From Helicoverpa zea (taxonomy: Eukaryota; Arthropoda; Insecta; Lepidoptera; Noctuidae): DNA of 64,000 nucleotides. A program made the position numbers and the translations under genes. Of the stretch, positions 22,670 to 34,422 are shown one piece after another. The first letter of the stretch is position 1, and each line of letters starts with the position of its first letter. The notes beneath the pieces are model-generated. The model saw only the letters and a list, made by a program, of their open reading frames with translations, searched no databases and was not told where the DNA came from. The stretch spans positions 1,240,001 through 1,304,000 of the forward strand of contig NC_061473.1 in assembly GCF_022581195.2 (NCBI RefSeq). Direction: 5' to 3'.

Positions 22670-24064
22670 TGAAATGAAATGAAATGAAATGAAATGAAAT
22701 GAAATGAAATCGTTTATTTTGCAAGTTGGACATAAAATCACTTTTACACGTCATTTTTAAGAACGCTGAGGTCGGCATTTCCTAATGACTGATCCCTGAG
22801 AAGAAATGCCGAAACAAACTCAAGGGTCATAGTCTCTTTTAAAGTCCAAACATGTTATAGATCAAATAATATTAGGTGTGAGTGTCACCATGTACGCGGT
22901 CTGGAATGGCCTTTTGAGGAAAGAGCCACATCAGGCTGGAGCTGACCAGTCCCAACAGACGGCACGCATGTATCAGTCGTCGTGTAGCTCAACCATATCT
23001 TAGGGAGCTCAACGACCTGTCACACGACGATACCAGATCTGCAGAACATTTGCGTAGGCCATTCAAAAATACTCAAACCCGCCAGACAGTATTTATGTTA
23101 TAAGAATATATAATGTTGCTCGCATACACGATACTCACATTCACAATAATAATAAATAATAAAAAAAAATACAATTATAATATATAAATGTCAAAAAAAA
23201 AATGTCATTAATAAAATGTTATCTGATGATAATAATATTTAAATGTCAAAAGAACAATACACAGGCATTTGAAAAGATATCACTCACTAAGCGAGCAGCT
23301 CATTCCCAAGCTTCTTTATCATTTAAATAATCAGATATTTTGTAATATCCTTTTTTCAAAAGTTTGGATTTTATATGATTTTTAAATTTCTTAATAGGTA
23401 AATCACGAACCGCTTTGGGAAGTTTATTGTAAAAGCGTATACATTGACCCATGAACGAGTTGCTTACTCTGTGGAGGCGAGTAGCATGTACAGCAAGATT
23501 ATGTTTATTCCTAGTATTTATGCTATGAACATCAGACATTTGAACAAAGTTAGAAATGTTTTTACGAACGTACATTAAATTTTCAAAAATATATTGAGAG
23601 GCAACAGTCAGAATATTTATTTCTTTGAATTTCTCTCTGAGAGAAACTTTTGGACCCAGATTATAAATGGCTCGAACAGCTCTTTTCTGTAAAATAAATA
23701 TAGTCTCAACATCTGCACAGTTTCCCCAAAGGAGTATCCCATACGTCATTGAACTATGAAAGTAACTAAAATAAACTATTCTGGCTGTGTCCACATCGGT
23801 GATTAGTCGGATCTTTTTAATAGCATAGGCGGCTGAACTAAGCCTTCCTGACAGTTTAACAATATATGGGCCCCATTGGAGTTTGGAATCAACGGTCAAA
23901 CCAAGAAATACCGTTGACTCAACAGGCCTCAACTCTACTCCATTTAGTTGTACATTGGTTGGTAACTGCCTTACGTTTGGCGTTGAGAATTTAATTAACT
24001 TCGTTTTAGATTCATTTAAAAGAAGATTATTGACATTAAACCAATGACATGTACATTTGAGCAC
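22670..24064 (-). mobile_element. 5'-truncated LINE with (GAAAT)n 3' tail
   Basis: The minus-strand frame 24064-23300 encodes the post-catalytic part of a LINE reverse transcriptase: NNLLLNESKTKLIKFS, TVFLGLTVDSKLQWGPYI, SSAAYAIKKIRLITDVDTAR, FILQKRAVRAIYNL. It aligns with the C-terminal part of the 9420-12527 LINE but is clearly diverged, a related family. The 3' end runs into about eight copies of ATGAA/GAAAT at 22675-22710. It is truncated on the 5' side within the protein. Confidence 0.85.
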
Positions 24065-24697
24065 CTATTTGATTTAGTAACATATATTTAGTAATGTATT
24101 TACATTATTTACAGATCTGTTCATATTTCTACAGTCTTGAGATGTTGTGACGCTTGGTGGGTTTTGTTTTACTTCGAGACACGGTTCTTTAAATGTTTTA
24201 TTTCCACCCTTGTTAAATAAAAGGGTAAATTAAAATAATACTTAAAAAATAAACAAGTATTTAAAATCTTTAAAAATAACCAACATAGATAATCAAAATT
24301 TTCACAGCAGGCAATATGTTGATGTAAATTCATGTGTTGCCATACAATCAAATAATAAAAACATGATAAATACATTTGGTAGAAAACTTATGAGTTTTGG
24401 GGAAGTAAATTAATTCTAAAATATAATTTCCTTTCAAAGAGTTACTGGCATTAAAACGAAGAACAAAAATAAACCTATAGAAGGAATAAAGACTTCATGA
24501 TTGACTTCACATGCGATCAAATATTCAAATACACTTTCCTATATAAAAATTAGGAACAACATTCCACAGGAACATTACATTTAGGTTCCTATATACAGCT
24601 TACGGGTTATGAGGCCCTGGTAGCTCAGACCTTCAGGCCATTTCTTCATAGTTCCTTTGACTGGATACCAGGGCACCAGGAAGAGTAAGAGTAGATA

Positions 24698-27600
24698 CTA
24701 CGGGAAGCGTATGACTGAAGTGCCGATTGCATCGTCGCTGCACGCGTGTGCTAGTGCACTCTCGAACTCTTGTGGCAGATACACCTGTGAAGAAATGTGT
24801 TATTATTATTGCTATATCAACCGTGACATAAGATTCGTGGTGGCCTAGTGGATAAAGAATCAACCCTTCAAGTATGAAGGTGACCCCACATGATTCCAGG
24901 TCAGGTAGGTACCAATCCAACTTGTCTAAGTGTATATGTACTTTCTAAGTATATTTTGGATACCAATGACCGTTTCGGAGGGTACGATAAAAACTATTGG
25001 TCCCGGCTGTCATTTAAACACCTTTAACAGGTGGTACCGGTACTCAAAAGCGAGAACGACTGAAAACTATTCCTCTAATATGTGATCCTGAGTTTTTGTT
25101 GTAAAAATTGCAAGTCAATGGAAATCTATGTAAAAAGTGATGTGTAACTTACCTTATCAAGTATAGGCGCCAACGCCCCACGTTCCACGAGCTTGGTGAG
25201 TGTGTCCAGTCCCTCTCGCAGCCGGAATCTGTCCTCTAGCCAGTCTGTGTGCGAACCACAGCCTACTAGCCACTGCCGACAAAAATATACAAGTTTTTCA
25301 AAAATGTTAGTTTTTTTATAAATTATTGATGAGAGAAGAGAAGGGAGAGTCGACTGTCCTATGTATTACAAGACTATCATAGCAAAAAAAAGACAAAAAC
25401 TTACCCTTAGGACCCTATACGTATAAAATGATGTGGCGAATATGATAGCGAATGGCGTCGGCAGGCGGTCGGTGATCATCGGGCCCGGCCGGATGTCCAG
25501 GAACGCTCGGCGCGGCGCTGTCGCCCTAGTAACATGAATAATAGACAAATATAATAAATGGATAATAGACACGCTCAAGCGAGTGGTCCAAGTATAGTTA
25601 CCGGCACGGATATTGAGCTCTCGGCGGAAGAGTGGGGATCGCTTTGCGCACTGTGCACATAAGGCAATGTACGAGCAAATCCGTACATTTTGTATTGTTT
25701 AGTAATAATGCTGACGCTTGCACTCACGATGCGGTGCATAGCGCTTCATTTGTCAATTTATTACTTTAGTACTAATAAATGAGTGGATTCCTTAAATGAG
25801 AGGGTTTAAACTGGTTAGAACAAAGATAGTCCTATATAACGCTTTAGTTCGTAGCAACCTGGAATTTGCCAGCGTGGTATGGAACCCGTTCTATGCTGTA
25901 CAGTCACAAAGAGTTGAAAGCATTCAAAGGGCTTTCACAAAGCACCTCGCTTATACATCTGGTGAAATATCTCCTCGGTGTCCCGTGCTATAAAATGGAT
26001 TCCTTACGTGACCGTCGTCTGATGCAAGATCTTTTGTTTCTCTTCAAATTATTAAATAATAAATTAGACTGCATGAAACTTGTGGAAAGTGTGGGACTAA
26101 AAGTACCATATAATATCCCTAGACATTCCATAACCAACCTGTATCATACTCCAGCAACTAGAACCAATATAGGAGTAAACTCGCCACTGGTCAGACTCAG
26201 CAGAGAGCATGAACTCAGTGATTAAATCAGCTCCAGATCTTGACATTTACAATGTCTCGATTAATATCTTTAAGGCCCAATTACTGGAATCCCAAAAATT
26301 GCAACATCGACAAAATGTCACGTAAAATGTTGTTTTTATGTTATTCTATTGCTCTATTTTAATTTATATTTTTTACATTCTTAGTTACCCTTAGTTTTGA
26401 TCTCATGATGTTCTCACAAAATATAGTTTTATAAGTTGTAAGTATTTCTAAGACAGTTGTTATTGTTCTCATAAGTTTATGTGTTATTTATTGCAACAAG
26501 TTTAGTTTTACTTTAATTTTAATTTTAATAAGAAGTGTTTTTTGTTTTGTATAATTTTCTAGTTTAAATGACGACTGTGTAAGTCCTAGTAATAACAAAA
26601 ATTGTACCCTAAGCTTTATCTACACAGAAGCTGTTGGTAAACCCCTGTAATAAATAAATAAATCCGTGTAACAGTAAACATCGTTTTACTTAAACAATTC
26701 CCTAACGGGGTTAAGGCGCGGTACTCATAACATTTAACAGTATAAAACAATCTAGGTGTAAGGTAATCACCGTACAGGCAATAAACCAATAAATCGCTTC
26801 TGCGCAGATGAAGGTCAGGGCTCAATATCCGTGCCAATAACTATACGTTGACTAATAAGGCTTCATTGAAAGGCAAATGTCATCAAGTCAAGGAACCACA
26901 AAATATTACAAATAGCCATTTTCATGAAAGGTTATCGTGTTGCCCGGGTATGTGACGAGGTCTGATAGGCAGTCACTCCAAGTACCTCCAAGTACCCGGT
27001 TACCTGCTAGAACATTTTCTACAAAATAGCTAATTTGTCATAATAATTGGACACGTACTTGAGCAGCGCAGGTTTATTAGCGAGCGCGGCTGGCGGCAGC
27101 TCGGCGGCGGCGCAGGCCAGCACGGCGTCCCACGGGCCCGTGCGCCGCGCCCGCGCCTCCAGGCTCGACCACGCGCCCGTCTCGCGGTTACCCTCGATAT
27201 CCACGAAGTCCTGCGCGCCTGGTACATACAGATGTGATTATTGGAAAAATTGCTAATGAAATAATGGGATGGGTGATTAGTTGAAAGATTTTCTACTATC
27301 TATTAATTATACTACGCGCAGCGAATCATGATCCCTATGACGTTTCAACTGACAGTTGTAATAGTGATGCGAAACTGCGATAAAATACTGTTAGGCAAGA
27401 TCATGTCAATCAGCCAGGTCATTCAACGGCCTTATTATATTTTATTTTACTATACATTAATTTGTATTAAAATTGCATAATTTAAAGAGTTTAGAATTCT
27501 TTTTGAATTTAATTTTAAAGAATTCATAATTTCCAGCTTTATGGAAAAATATTTAAAAGGAGGCCACAGACCTACCGAATTCAGTCATGTCAGATTCAGA

Positions 27601-30600
27601 TTGATTAAATAAAATACAAATATACTGTGTTTTTTTTTACTCAAAGCATTTGTAAATTTTTTCCTACAAATTATCGATATTTTGTTTATCGATGTGTCCC
27701 TTTTTTTCGATAACAGCTTAGCGACGTAACTTTTGCAGCACGTACCATGTACATTTGCATTGAGTTTTTTTCCATTATTTCCCAACATTAATTACGTAAT
27801 AATTTCTTAATATTAATTTTTATAATTTAAAAATGTACACAATTATGATTTGTTCGAATTTTTAATGGGCCTGTAAAGGATTTGTTGTGACAGGACGTCA
27901 CTACAATGACAATGGACGTCGCTAACGAACTGTCATAGGGATCATCATTCGCCGCGCGTAGCATAGCAACTTTGGCAGGCTCGATCAGTGAAAATGAGAG
28001 CGGTGTAGATTATCTAATGTACCTCTCAGCAAGCAGCGTAATAATTATAATGTTCTAATACTTCTAATTCTGCCTGCCATTAGTATTTTTTCTCTTTTAG
28101 GGTCAATTTTTTTATCGCCAAATAACCTTTCTTTACCTATAACTATCTGAAGAATATGATTGAGATTTTGAAAGTTGGACAGAAAATATTATGTCACATC
28201 GGCGTATTTATTGCTCAGGTAGAAGTTAACTGATAATTGAAAAATCAGTCCTTATCTATTCTTGTCGATTTTGTGATAGTGGTCCCATTTCGCCACATAA
28301 CCAAAAACATACCCAGATCCTTCAGCGTAAGCGCAGCGTGTCGTGGCGCGACGACAGTGACGTGCACGCCCCACGTGCTCAGCAGCTGCACCAGCGCGCA
28401 GCCCTCCCCGCTCGCCGCGCCGCACACTGCCACGCTGTAACCAGTCCGAGTGTTATGTTAGCCTGGTAAATTGTCTAGCTTGGATTCTAGAATGTTAATC
28501 GAGTCAAGGGATTTAGGGTCCGTTCAGACAGACCGGCTCGGAGAGGAGAGCAAATTGTTAACACGTTGAAAATTGAGTACTTAGTATTTGAAGTAAGGTT
28601 TATTTTTGCATGCGCACTTCTTTTGTCATTAAGAATGACAGAAGGCGCTCGGTGTGAAAGAATAAGAGGAGCCGACCGGCTCCGATCGTGTACTTTTTCT
28701 CGGTCTTGCTGACGTTTGGCTCCAATTGCATCTCACGCAGCCGATCGGAGCCGACTCCGGTCTGTGTGAAAAGAAAAATGCGCGCCGATGCTCTCCGAGC
28801 CGATCTTTCTGAACGGACCCTTAAAAGACACGAGATGCAAAAAAAACTTCCCATGTGACATAGAGGTAACTTTCGCCAATGAAACCTCAAATAGAGATTA
28901 GTAAATTATCTAAACAGTCATGGTTGATCAAAGTTCAAAGCTAAGCTAGCAAATGTCTGTTGATTCCTTGAGTGATCATCTTTGTATAACTGTCGCAGCC
29001 AACTGGTAGAAATAGTTTTTCAAACAAACAGCTGAACTGGCTGAACCCAGTTGACTGTGGCTGAGACATTGATTTAGAAAAGCATACTATTCCGTATAGT
29101 GAAAAATCAAATTAGTATTAGCACCAATTTTTTTATTGTAACTTATTGGATGGTCAGAAAGGAAATCTGTCCTTGTAATTATAAATCACCTACTACCCTA
29201 AGTACACTTGTTTGATGGTTACTTAATTGCATCTAGTGTTTTCTGATAAGGTAAATTATAGGTACATACCGTTTTCCCTTACTATTCTCAGGTGTATAGG
29301 CAAGCTTTCGCAGCGCTATTAGGGCTTCGCCCCCGGCCCAGGGCATGGACGCCGCCGTGTCAGCCGCCATGCCGCGGGGACGCTTGCTCACTCGAGTACT
29401 AGAAACACAAGAATAGGTAGAGATTAATCTTAGCGAAACTGGTGGTTGTGGGGAAGATTTTTTATCCATAACTATAATAGCTGATCCCGCGAACTTCGTA
29501 TTGTTCAAACCTTCCCTGGACCTCTACAAATATTTTAAAACCAAAATCAGCTCAATCGGTCCAGCCGTTCTCGAGTTTTAATCAGACTAACGAACTTGTT
29601 GTTCATCATTTTTATTTATATGGATGTCTTCTATTCTCAAAAAGGGGATTTTTAAGCTATTTAGTTTCTTGAGTAAAATAGTTGATTTGGTAGCAAAACG
29701 GTTATAAATAAACTGCCTCCAGCTGTCAAATAGGTACTAGGCACATATCTAATCTACAGGAGATGCGTCTTACCTACGTATAGTCAACAGTTCAGTAGCC
29801 GCTCCACCAGCCCATTCACTGACGCAACCCCACACTTCGTCGCCCATTTCCAAGTCTGTGACGCCTTGACCGACGTCCAGTACAACACCTGCAAGAGGAT
29901 TATCATAAATGTATAATAAAAAAAGGATAAGGAAACCATTTGCTGAACGAAAAATGTCACTACAATGGAGGAAGACACAAGCCATATGAGGCAGTTAAGT
30001 CAGGTGCCTTCTACAAGATCAACATCGTACGGTGGGCATAACCAAAATAATCTTCCAGTAACTATCGAGGCGTTCGGGTTCATTGAGACCACTATCAAAC
30101 ATTGGTCATTACCAATGCAGTATAATTACCAAGTATTGATTGATTGGTGATTAAGTTAAAAAAATTGATTAAATTGTTTTTTTTTGTCAATTATTTCTTG
30201 ACCAATGACCAGGAGAACAGAAATGACAAGGAGCTCACCCGCGAACCCCCTGCCCACGGTGACATGGCCGCGGTACAGCAGCGACCGCAGCAGGTGTGCT
30301 CGACCGCGCAGCGCTCCTCGGTCTACTGTGCAGATGCTGAACGCTTGCACACGGACTAGCACTTCGCCTGTTCCAGCACCTGGAAAAGAGAAAGAAAATT
30401 CATATTAATTGGCTACGTTTTAATTAGTAGGTATGCCATAAACTACCCAGACTCTATCTTTATATTTTTGTCTGTTAATCTGTAAAGAAATCGAAGGAAC
30501 GTTAATTTGTCTTATACTCGGCGTTCACTCCTATCGGAATGAAAGATGCCAGCCAATTTCCAACATCGTAGGGTTGTTTCAGCAATGACTTCATTTCAAA

Positions 30601-32985
30601 TTGGTGTTTCATATAAAGTTTTAAAAAAATAAGAAAATGATGCGTCTGATATCAGGTTGAGATATTTCTTTTTAGCAACGAGACGTTTGTGACGTTCTTC
30701 TAACATTTGTCCTATTGGTTTCCATTAAAGAACATTCTATTCTAACAGCTACAACCAGGACATCAGCAGTGTAGCGAAGGTACTCCACTCACCCGGTGCC
30801 ACGGCGTCTTCGACCAGGATGACAGACTGGTCGGCCTGCGAGTGCAGCGCGCGCGCGTGCGGGCCGGCGGGCGCGCGGCGGGCGAGGCGCAGCCCGACGA
30901 GCACGCCGGCGCTGCCGCCCACTACTGCGCCGCACGCGAATATCAACATGCTGCGGCGCCATACTGGATTTAAGAAAAAATTGGATTAAATACATACTCC
31001 TGGATATAGGAAGTTTAAGAATGGAATATTTCTGGGCAGTATTTGACCCCTGCATTAATTCATTTATTCACATCACATATTCACCGAAGGCGACACGTAA
31101 CTTCTCAATGTGACAGTACAAAACACCAGAAGACTATGCTTTACTCTAGAACAAATTGGTGGACTGATGATAAATGCAATGAGATTCTTGAGTAGAGATA
31201 ATCCTATCGAATGTGCTGTGAGGTTTAATCACCGAACAAGCCCTAGCAGAGACGAAAACAGTAGGACAATAACACGCACAGTCCAGCATTTTTTAAACAG
31301 CCCCCCAATATACCAGAGAAACATAAATATATGTACCTCTATCCTGCCACAACGCCACCAGCTCTTCATACAGCAGCACCGGCGACAAGGGCGGAGCACC
31401 CTCACGTATGCGTCGCACCGCCTCCTCGGACCAGGCGGCGACGCGCTCGCGACCCTCCGCGATCAGCTCGTTGTGCCAAACGCTGTGGAACGCCTCGCGG
31501 ATCTGAAGAGTACGGGCGTAAAAAGTTTTTAATCACAGTGAAGAAAAAGTACTTATAATCATCGGCAGGGATATTGAGCCCTGACCTTCACCTGCGCAGA
31601 AGCGATTTATTGGTTTATTGCCTTATGTGTACAGTGCTCAAAGCGATCCCACTCTTCCGCCGAGAGCTCAATATCCGTGCCGATAACTATATTAAGATAT
31701 TTTTTTCGACTGTAGGGCTCCGGGAAATGTTTTTTTTTATGAAATACCTATGTTAACATTCGAAATACGGCGTGATCTTATCTATCGTGGAATGATACAC
31801 CTTAAAGAAAGTTTTGATGTCTTCGTTTTACTGTCATCTGATTAATGAAAAATAATTCAAAATATCGACGAAGTAGATAAAAGAGAACATAAGAAAGTAC
31901 TTAAGGGTAGTACATCAGAGAGAATACATTGTGAAAGACAAAATCACCAAGGATAAATAGTTTACACCTAACTTTTTGCCATGGGTGTGCGACAGCATCT
32001 AGTTGCAGTCGCTGTGGAAGGCTACACCTAGTCCTAAAGGAAGATAAGAGGATATATCCAAGTTTTGCAATTTTTTACAATACCTTTTGTATAGCTTCCA
32101 CTGTAGTCTGGACGACATCCTGAACTCGGGACTTTCCATTATCAGCTGCAGTTTTGGCAGCTACCTGACAAATGTGGAATAAGTGCTTATAAGTAAAAGA
32201 AATATTATAGAAGCATTATGTTTGTGTATATATTTAACTCCAAAAGGTCTATTTTGACTCTAGATTTGGCCCTTTTTGATGATTTTATAGTGTTTAACCT
32301 GTTGTATGTCAGATCACAGATAGACAAGACACAATTGATTTTCTATTGTTTTATAATTAGCTGCATACAGTTAAATGAATTAGATTTTAGGTTGCATATA
32401 TTTGTTGATTTAAAATATATTTTTATTTCATGTAATATACTATCAGACTAGAGACAAAATGCAGGAAAAATAAACAAGGTTTACAACAAATTTATTACTG
32501 TTCTCATGGCCATAATAACTAGTTGTCATGCAAATAACTTGTTTGTACAATGAACTGTAAATACCTACATTATTGTTTCTGTTTGTATGAGTAAACTAGG
32601 TATTTGGCACAAAATCTCAACTAATTTCCTTGATGCTAAATTAGACCAACATTTGTAAGTGTTTGTACTGTATTCATAGTATTAGAAAACAGCTTTAAAC
32701 AGGGCTTAACACTTAAAAGACTAAAATAAATGAATTATATAAGCCCAGGGTCATTAGCAGTTAAAGTAGGGCAATGACATTTCATTGTCATAACAAAAAC
32801 AAACTCCTAGCTGGATTAAACATAACATAATGAAAAACTTTCAATTTCTAAATAGTTCGCTAAAAAAATGACGTGAATAACCGACGCACTTTCGCGCGAA
32901 ACTACCAGGATGTCATAACTTTACAAGAGTTACTTACATGCAGTGCTTCGAGTTTTTCACCAGCTCTGTGCTTCAATTCATCCAT
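24698..32985 (-). CDS. RTN4IP1: RTN4IP1-like mitochondrial NAD(P)H oxidoreductase, complete, 12 exons
   Basis: Exons (minus, 5' to 3'): 32985-32938, 32164-32084, 31502-31337, 30963-30793, 30379-30239, 29888-29774, 29398-29270, 28434-28313, 27218-27059, 25525-25405, 25272-25153, 24784-24698. Phases agree at every junction; 1461 nt, 486 aa. Start MDELKHRAGEKLEALH; stop TAG 24700-24698. It is a medium-chain dehydrogenase/quinone-reductase fold: GroES-like part (EVLVRVQAFSICTVDRGALR, GDEVWGCVSEWAGGAATELL), then a Rossmann segment with VAVCGAASGEGCALVQLL (~residues 285-302) and LGAQDFVDIEG, ending EFESALAHACSDDAIGTSVI. RTN4IP1 is a mitochondrial oxidoreductase linked to coenzyme Q synthesis and respiratory complexes. 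Compared with the ~396 aa human protein it has ~90 extra N-terminal residues, charged and helical, then a hydrophobic span (SMLIFACGAVVGGSAGVLVG, ~residues 103-122). No zinc ligands are apparent. Introns carry several MITEs. Confidence 0.92.
24837..25075 (+). mobile_element. tRNA-related SINE in the last RTN4IP1 intron
   Basis: Starts with a box-A-like TGGCCTAGTGG (24841-24851) followed by a weak box-B-like TGATTCCAGGTC (24891-24902), then CCGTTTCGGAGGGTACGATA and TATTGGTCCCGGCTGTCATT. The head is tRNA-like and the tail matches a widespread lepidopteran SINE type. Pieces of the tail recur at 42655-42770. It is not a functional tRNA: it does not fold into a cloverleaf that I can see. Confidence 0.6.
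25594..26845. mobile_element. MITE (TIR family of 31561) split by a retroelement fragment
   Basis: The left part (25594-25668: ATAGTTACCGGCACGGATAT.., GCACATAAGGCAAT) and right part (26776-26845: AGGCAATAAACCAATAAATC.., ATCCGTGCCAATAACTATAC) join to give the same sequence as the intact copy at 31561-31690 in reverse orientation. AGGCAAT is duplicated at the break (25662-25668 and 26776-26782). It lies in the RTN4IP1 intron between exons 9 and 10. Confidence 0.8.
25669..26775 (+). mobile_element. Insertion carrying a LINE reverse-transcriptase C-terminus
   Basis: Frames at 25796-25993 and 25866-26225 read KIVLYNALVRSNLEFASVVW, QRVESIQRAFTKHL, then (frameshift near 25985) CYKMDSLRDRRLMQDLLFLF and HSITNLYHTPATRTN, which is the C-terminal region typical of insect LINE polyproteins. 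An A/T-rich tail, TAATAAATAAATAAA, ends near 26664. About 110 nt on either side (25669-25790, 26665-26775) are unassigned and may belong to a further element. AGGCAAT flanks the whole insert. Confidence 0.75.
28516..28820. mobile_element. 305 bp MITE with TTA target duplication
   Basis: Ends GGGTCCGTTCAGA and TCTGAACGGACCC are perfect inverted repeats over 13 nt, extending imperfectly through CCGGCTCGGAGAG / CTCTCCGAGCCG. TTA flanks both sides (28513-28515, 28821-28823), the PIF/Harbinger-type footprint. There is no transposase. It is in the RTN4IP1 intron between exons 7 and 8. Confidence 0.85.
29480..29590 (+). repeat. SINE-like repeat fragment
   Basis: Holds GATCCCGCGAACTTCGTATT, AAATCAGCTCAATCGGTCCA and GCCGTTCTCGAGTTTTAATC, matching the CGCGACTTCGT...TCGGTCCAGCCGTT skeleton of common lepidopteran SINE-like repeats. 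Truncated, in RTN4IP1 intron 6. Confidence 0.5.
31561..31690. mobile_element. Compact ~130 bp MITE, intact
   Basis: Left end ATCGGCAGGGATATTGAGCC and right end GCTCAATATCCGTGCCGATA are inverted repeats. The interior has ACCTGCGCAGAAGCGATTTA and TTGCCTTATGTGTACAGTGC. It serves as the reference form for the split copy at 25594-26845. It sits in RTN4IP1 intron 2, only ~58 nt upstream of the exon 3 acceptor (31503). Confidence 0.8.
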
Positions 32986-33232
32986 GTCAGAGCTTCGCGA
33001 GCCGAGGGAGGGTCAGCGTTAACCGCTCAAACTGTTAAATCACATCCAAAACCTTAACCTTTGGACACAATTCGGCCTAAATATTTGCAGGCCCAAAATA
33101 GACTGAACGTCATAACAAACACTAGCGCTAATACATTTTGTGACAAAACTTTATACTATAATTTTATTTTGCAACGTTGCTCATTAACGGTTATGTCGGA
33201 AAACAGCTTAAAGTTACGTAAAATTTAAATTA

Positions 33233-33643
33233 TTACCTTATCCAAACATAACCTCTACGTATTGTTTGACATTTGCATTTTGAAATCGAATTGACAAATG
33301 ACAAGTTGTCATCATATGACTCTGACAGCATGACGTTACAAACGTTCCGTTCCTCCGAAAACATATCGCATATATTTATAAAAAAAGGATTGTCGGTTGC
33401 AACAATGCGATTCGGACGGAAAAAGCTGAAAGAGTACGAAGGAGGCCCAACAGGCTGGAAGAGTGCCCTACAGTTGCACAGAATAAGGTTTTGATTCGTT
33501 ATCTTTCCAACTGGATTCGTAGTCTGAAAATTACTCGTGTGTACCGCGGTTTCACATTCGTCCAAATGATAATACTGCACATACCTAGGTCTAGAAACAT
33601 TCCATGCCAGTTCTTCTCTATGGGACCAACTCCTTGGATCCAT
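33233..33643 (-). other. 136-codon open frame, unknown, possibly not a gene
   Basis: On the minus strand the frame opens MDPRSWSHREELAW and contains RPRYVQYYHLDECETAVH; on the plus strand an overlapping frame 33273-33494 ends MRFGRKKLKEYEGG..LQLHRIRF. Both cannot be a conserved gene. The interval lies ~250 nt upstream of the RTN4IP1 start, so it may be promoter/5'-flank sequence of that gene. I recognise neither product. Base composition is richer than the surrounding AT desert. Confidence 0.2.
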
Positions 33644-34422
33644 ACAACTTAAAAAAAATCAAAAATACTTCGACTAATCTTTGGAGAATGTAGATGTTAC
33701 GCATTGCAAGCCTTTTCTATTAAAACTAGACCAGTAAGTGTTCAATCCATCAATAGAAAAAATTAAAAAATATGCTTTGATCAGCTGATAAACATAGCTA
33801 ATCTACTACCTATATAAAACGTTACAAAAGGAAAGGTATCATACAGGTTCACGCTATGGACACCGTAATATTTATTACCGCGCTAACAGTGTCGTCGTCC
33901 TAACAAGATATCCCTTTTGTCACTGCCTATACATGTACCTACATGTGGACTGCACTTGATACTTATTTGATTAAATTAACTGAGTCTGGCAGGCACATAA
34001 TCGTCTTCCCAATATATGTACCTAAGGAATATTTAAGTCCAACATTAAATTTCACCTATCTCTACCTATCCCTAATCCCGACTGCCAGGTTTTGAAATAC
34101 TGAAACAATCATTCATCTGCGCTGATCCTGTCTATGATGATTTTAATATCTACATGTAGGTTTTCACAGTTAGATTGCTGTGTATAATTCTGTAGGCGTT
34201 TTTTATCTCCACGTTAATATCCCAAAGTTGCAGCCTATTTCTGGATTGAAAAAGGTTCCTAGCTTTGAACGCCATCTGTCATTAAATGGAATGGGAAAGA
34301 GACATTAAAGAAAGTGACAAGGCAAAATAAATCAATTTGTCTGTGAATAAATCAGAATAAATACACATTTTATGTATGTAAATGCTTTAATTTAATTTCA
34401 TGTTATCAAATAGTATTTAATC

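Noticed and set aside
24837..24910. Possible tRNA gene from a TGGCCTAGTGG box A
   Set aside because: Box B is degenerate and no cloverleaf forms; the context is a SINE head.
30749..31055. Overlapping reverse frames around RTN4IP1 exon 4
   Set aside because: Only the SMLIFACGAVVGG frame joins in phase to exons 3 and 5; the Arg-rich frame is a shadow.
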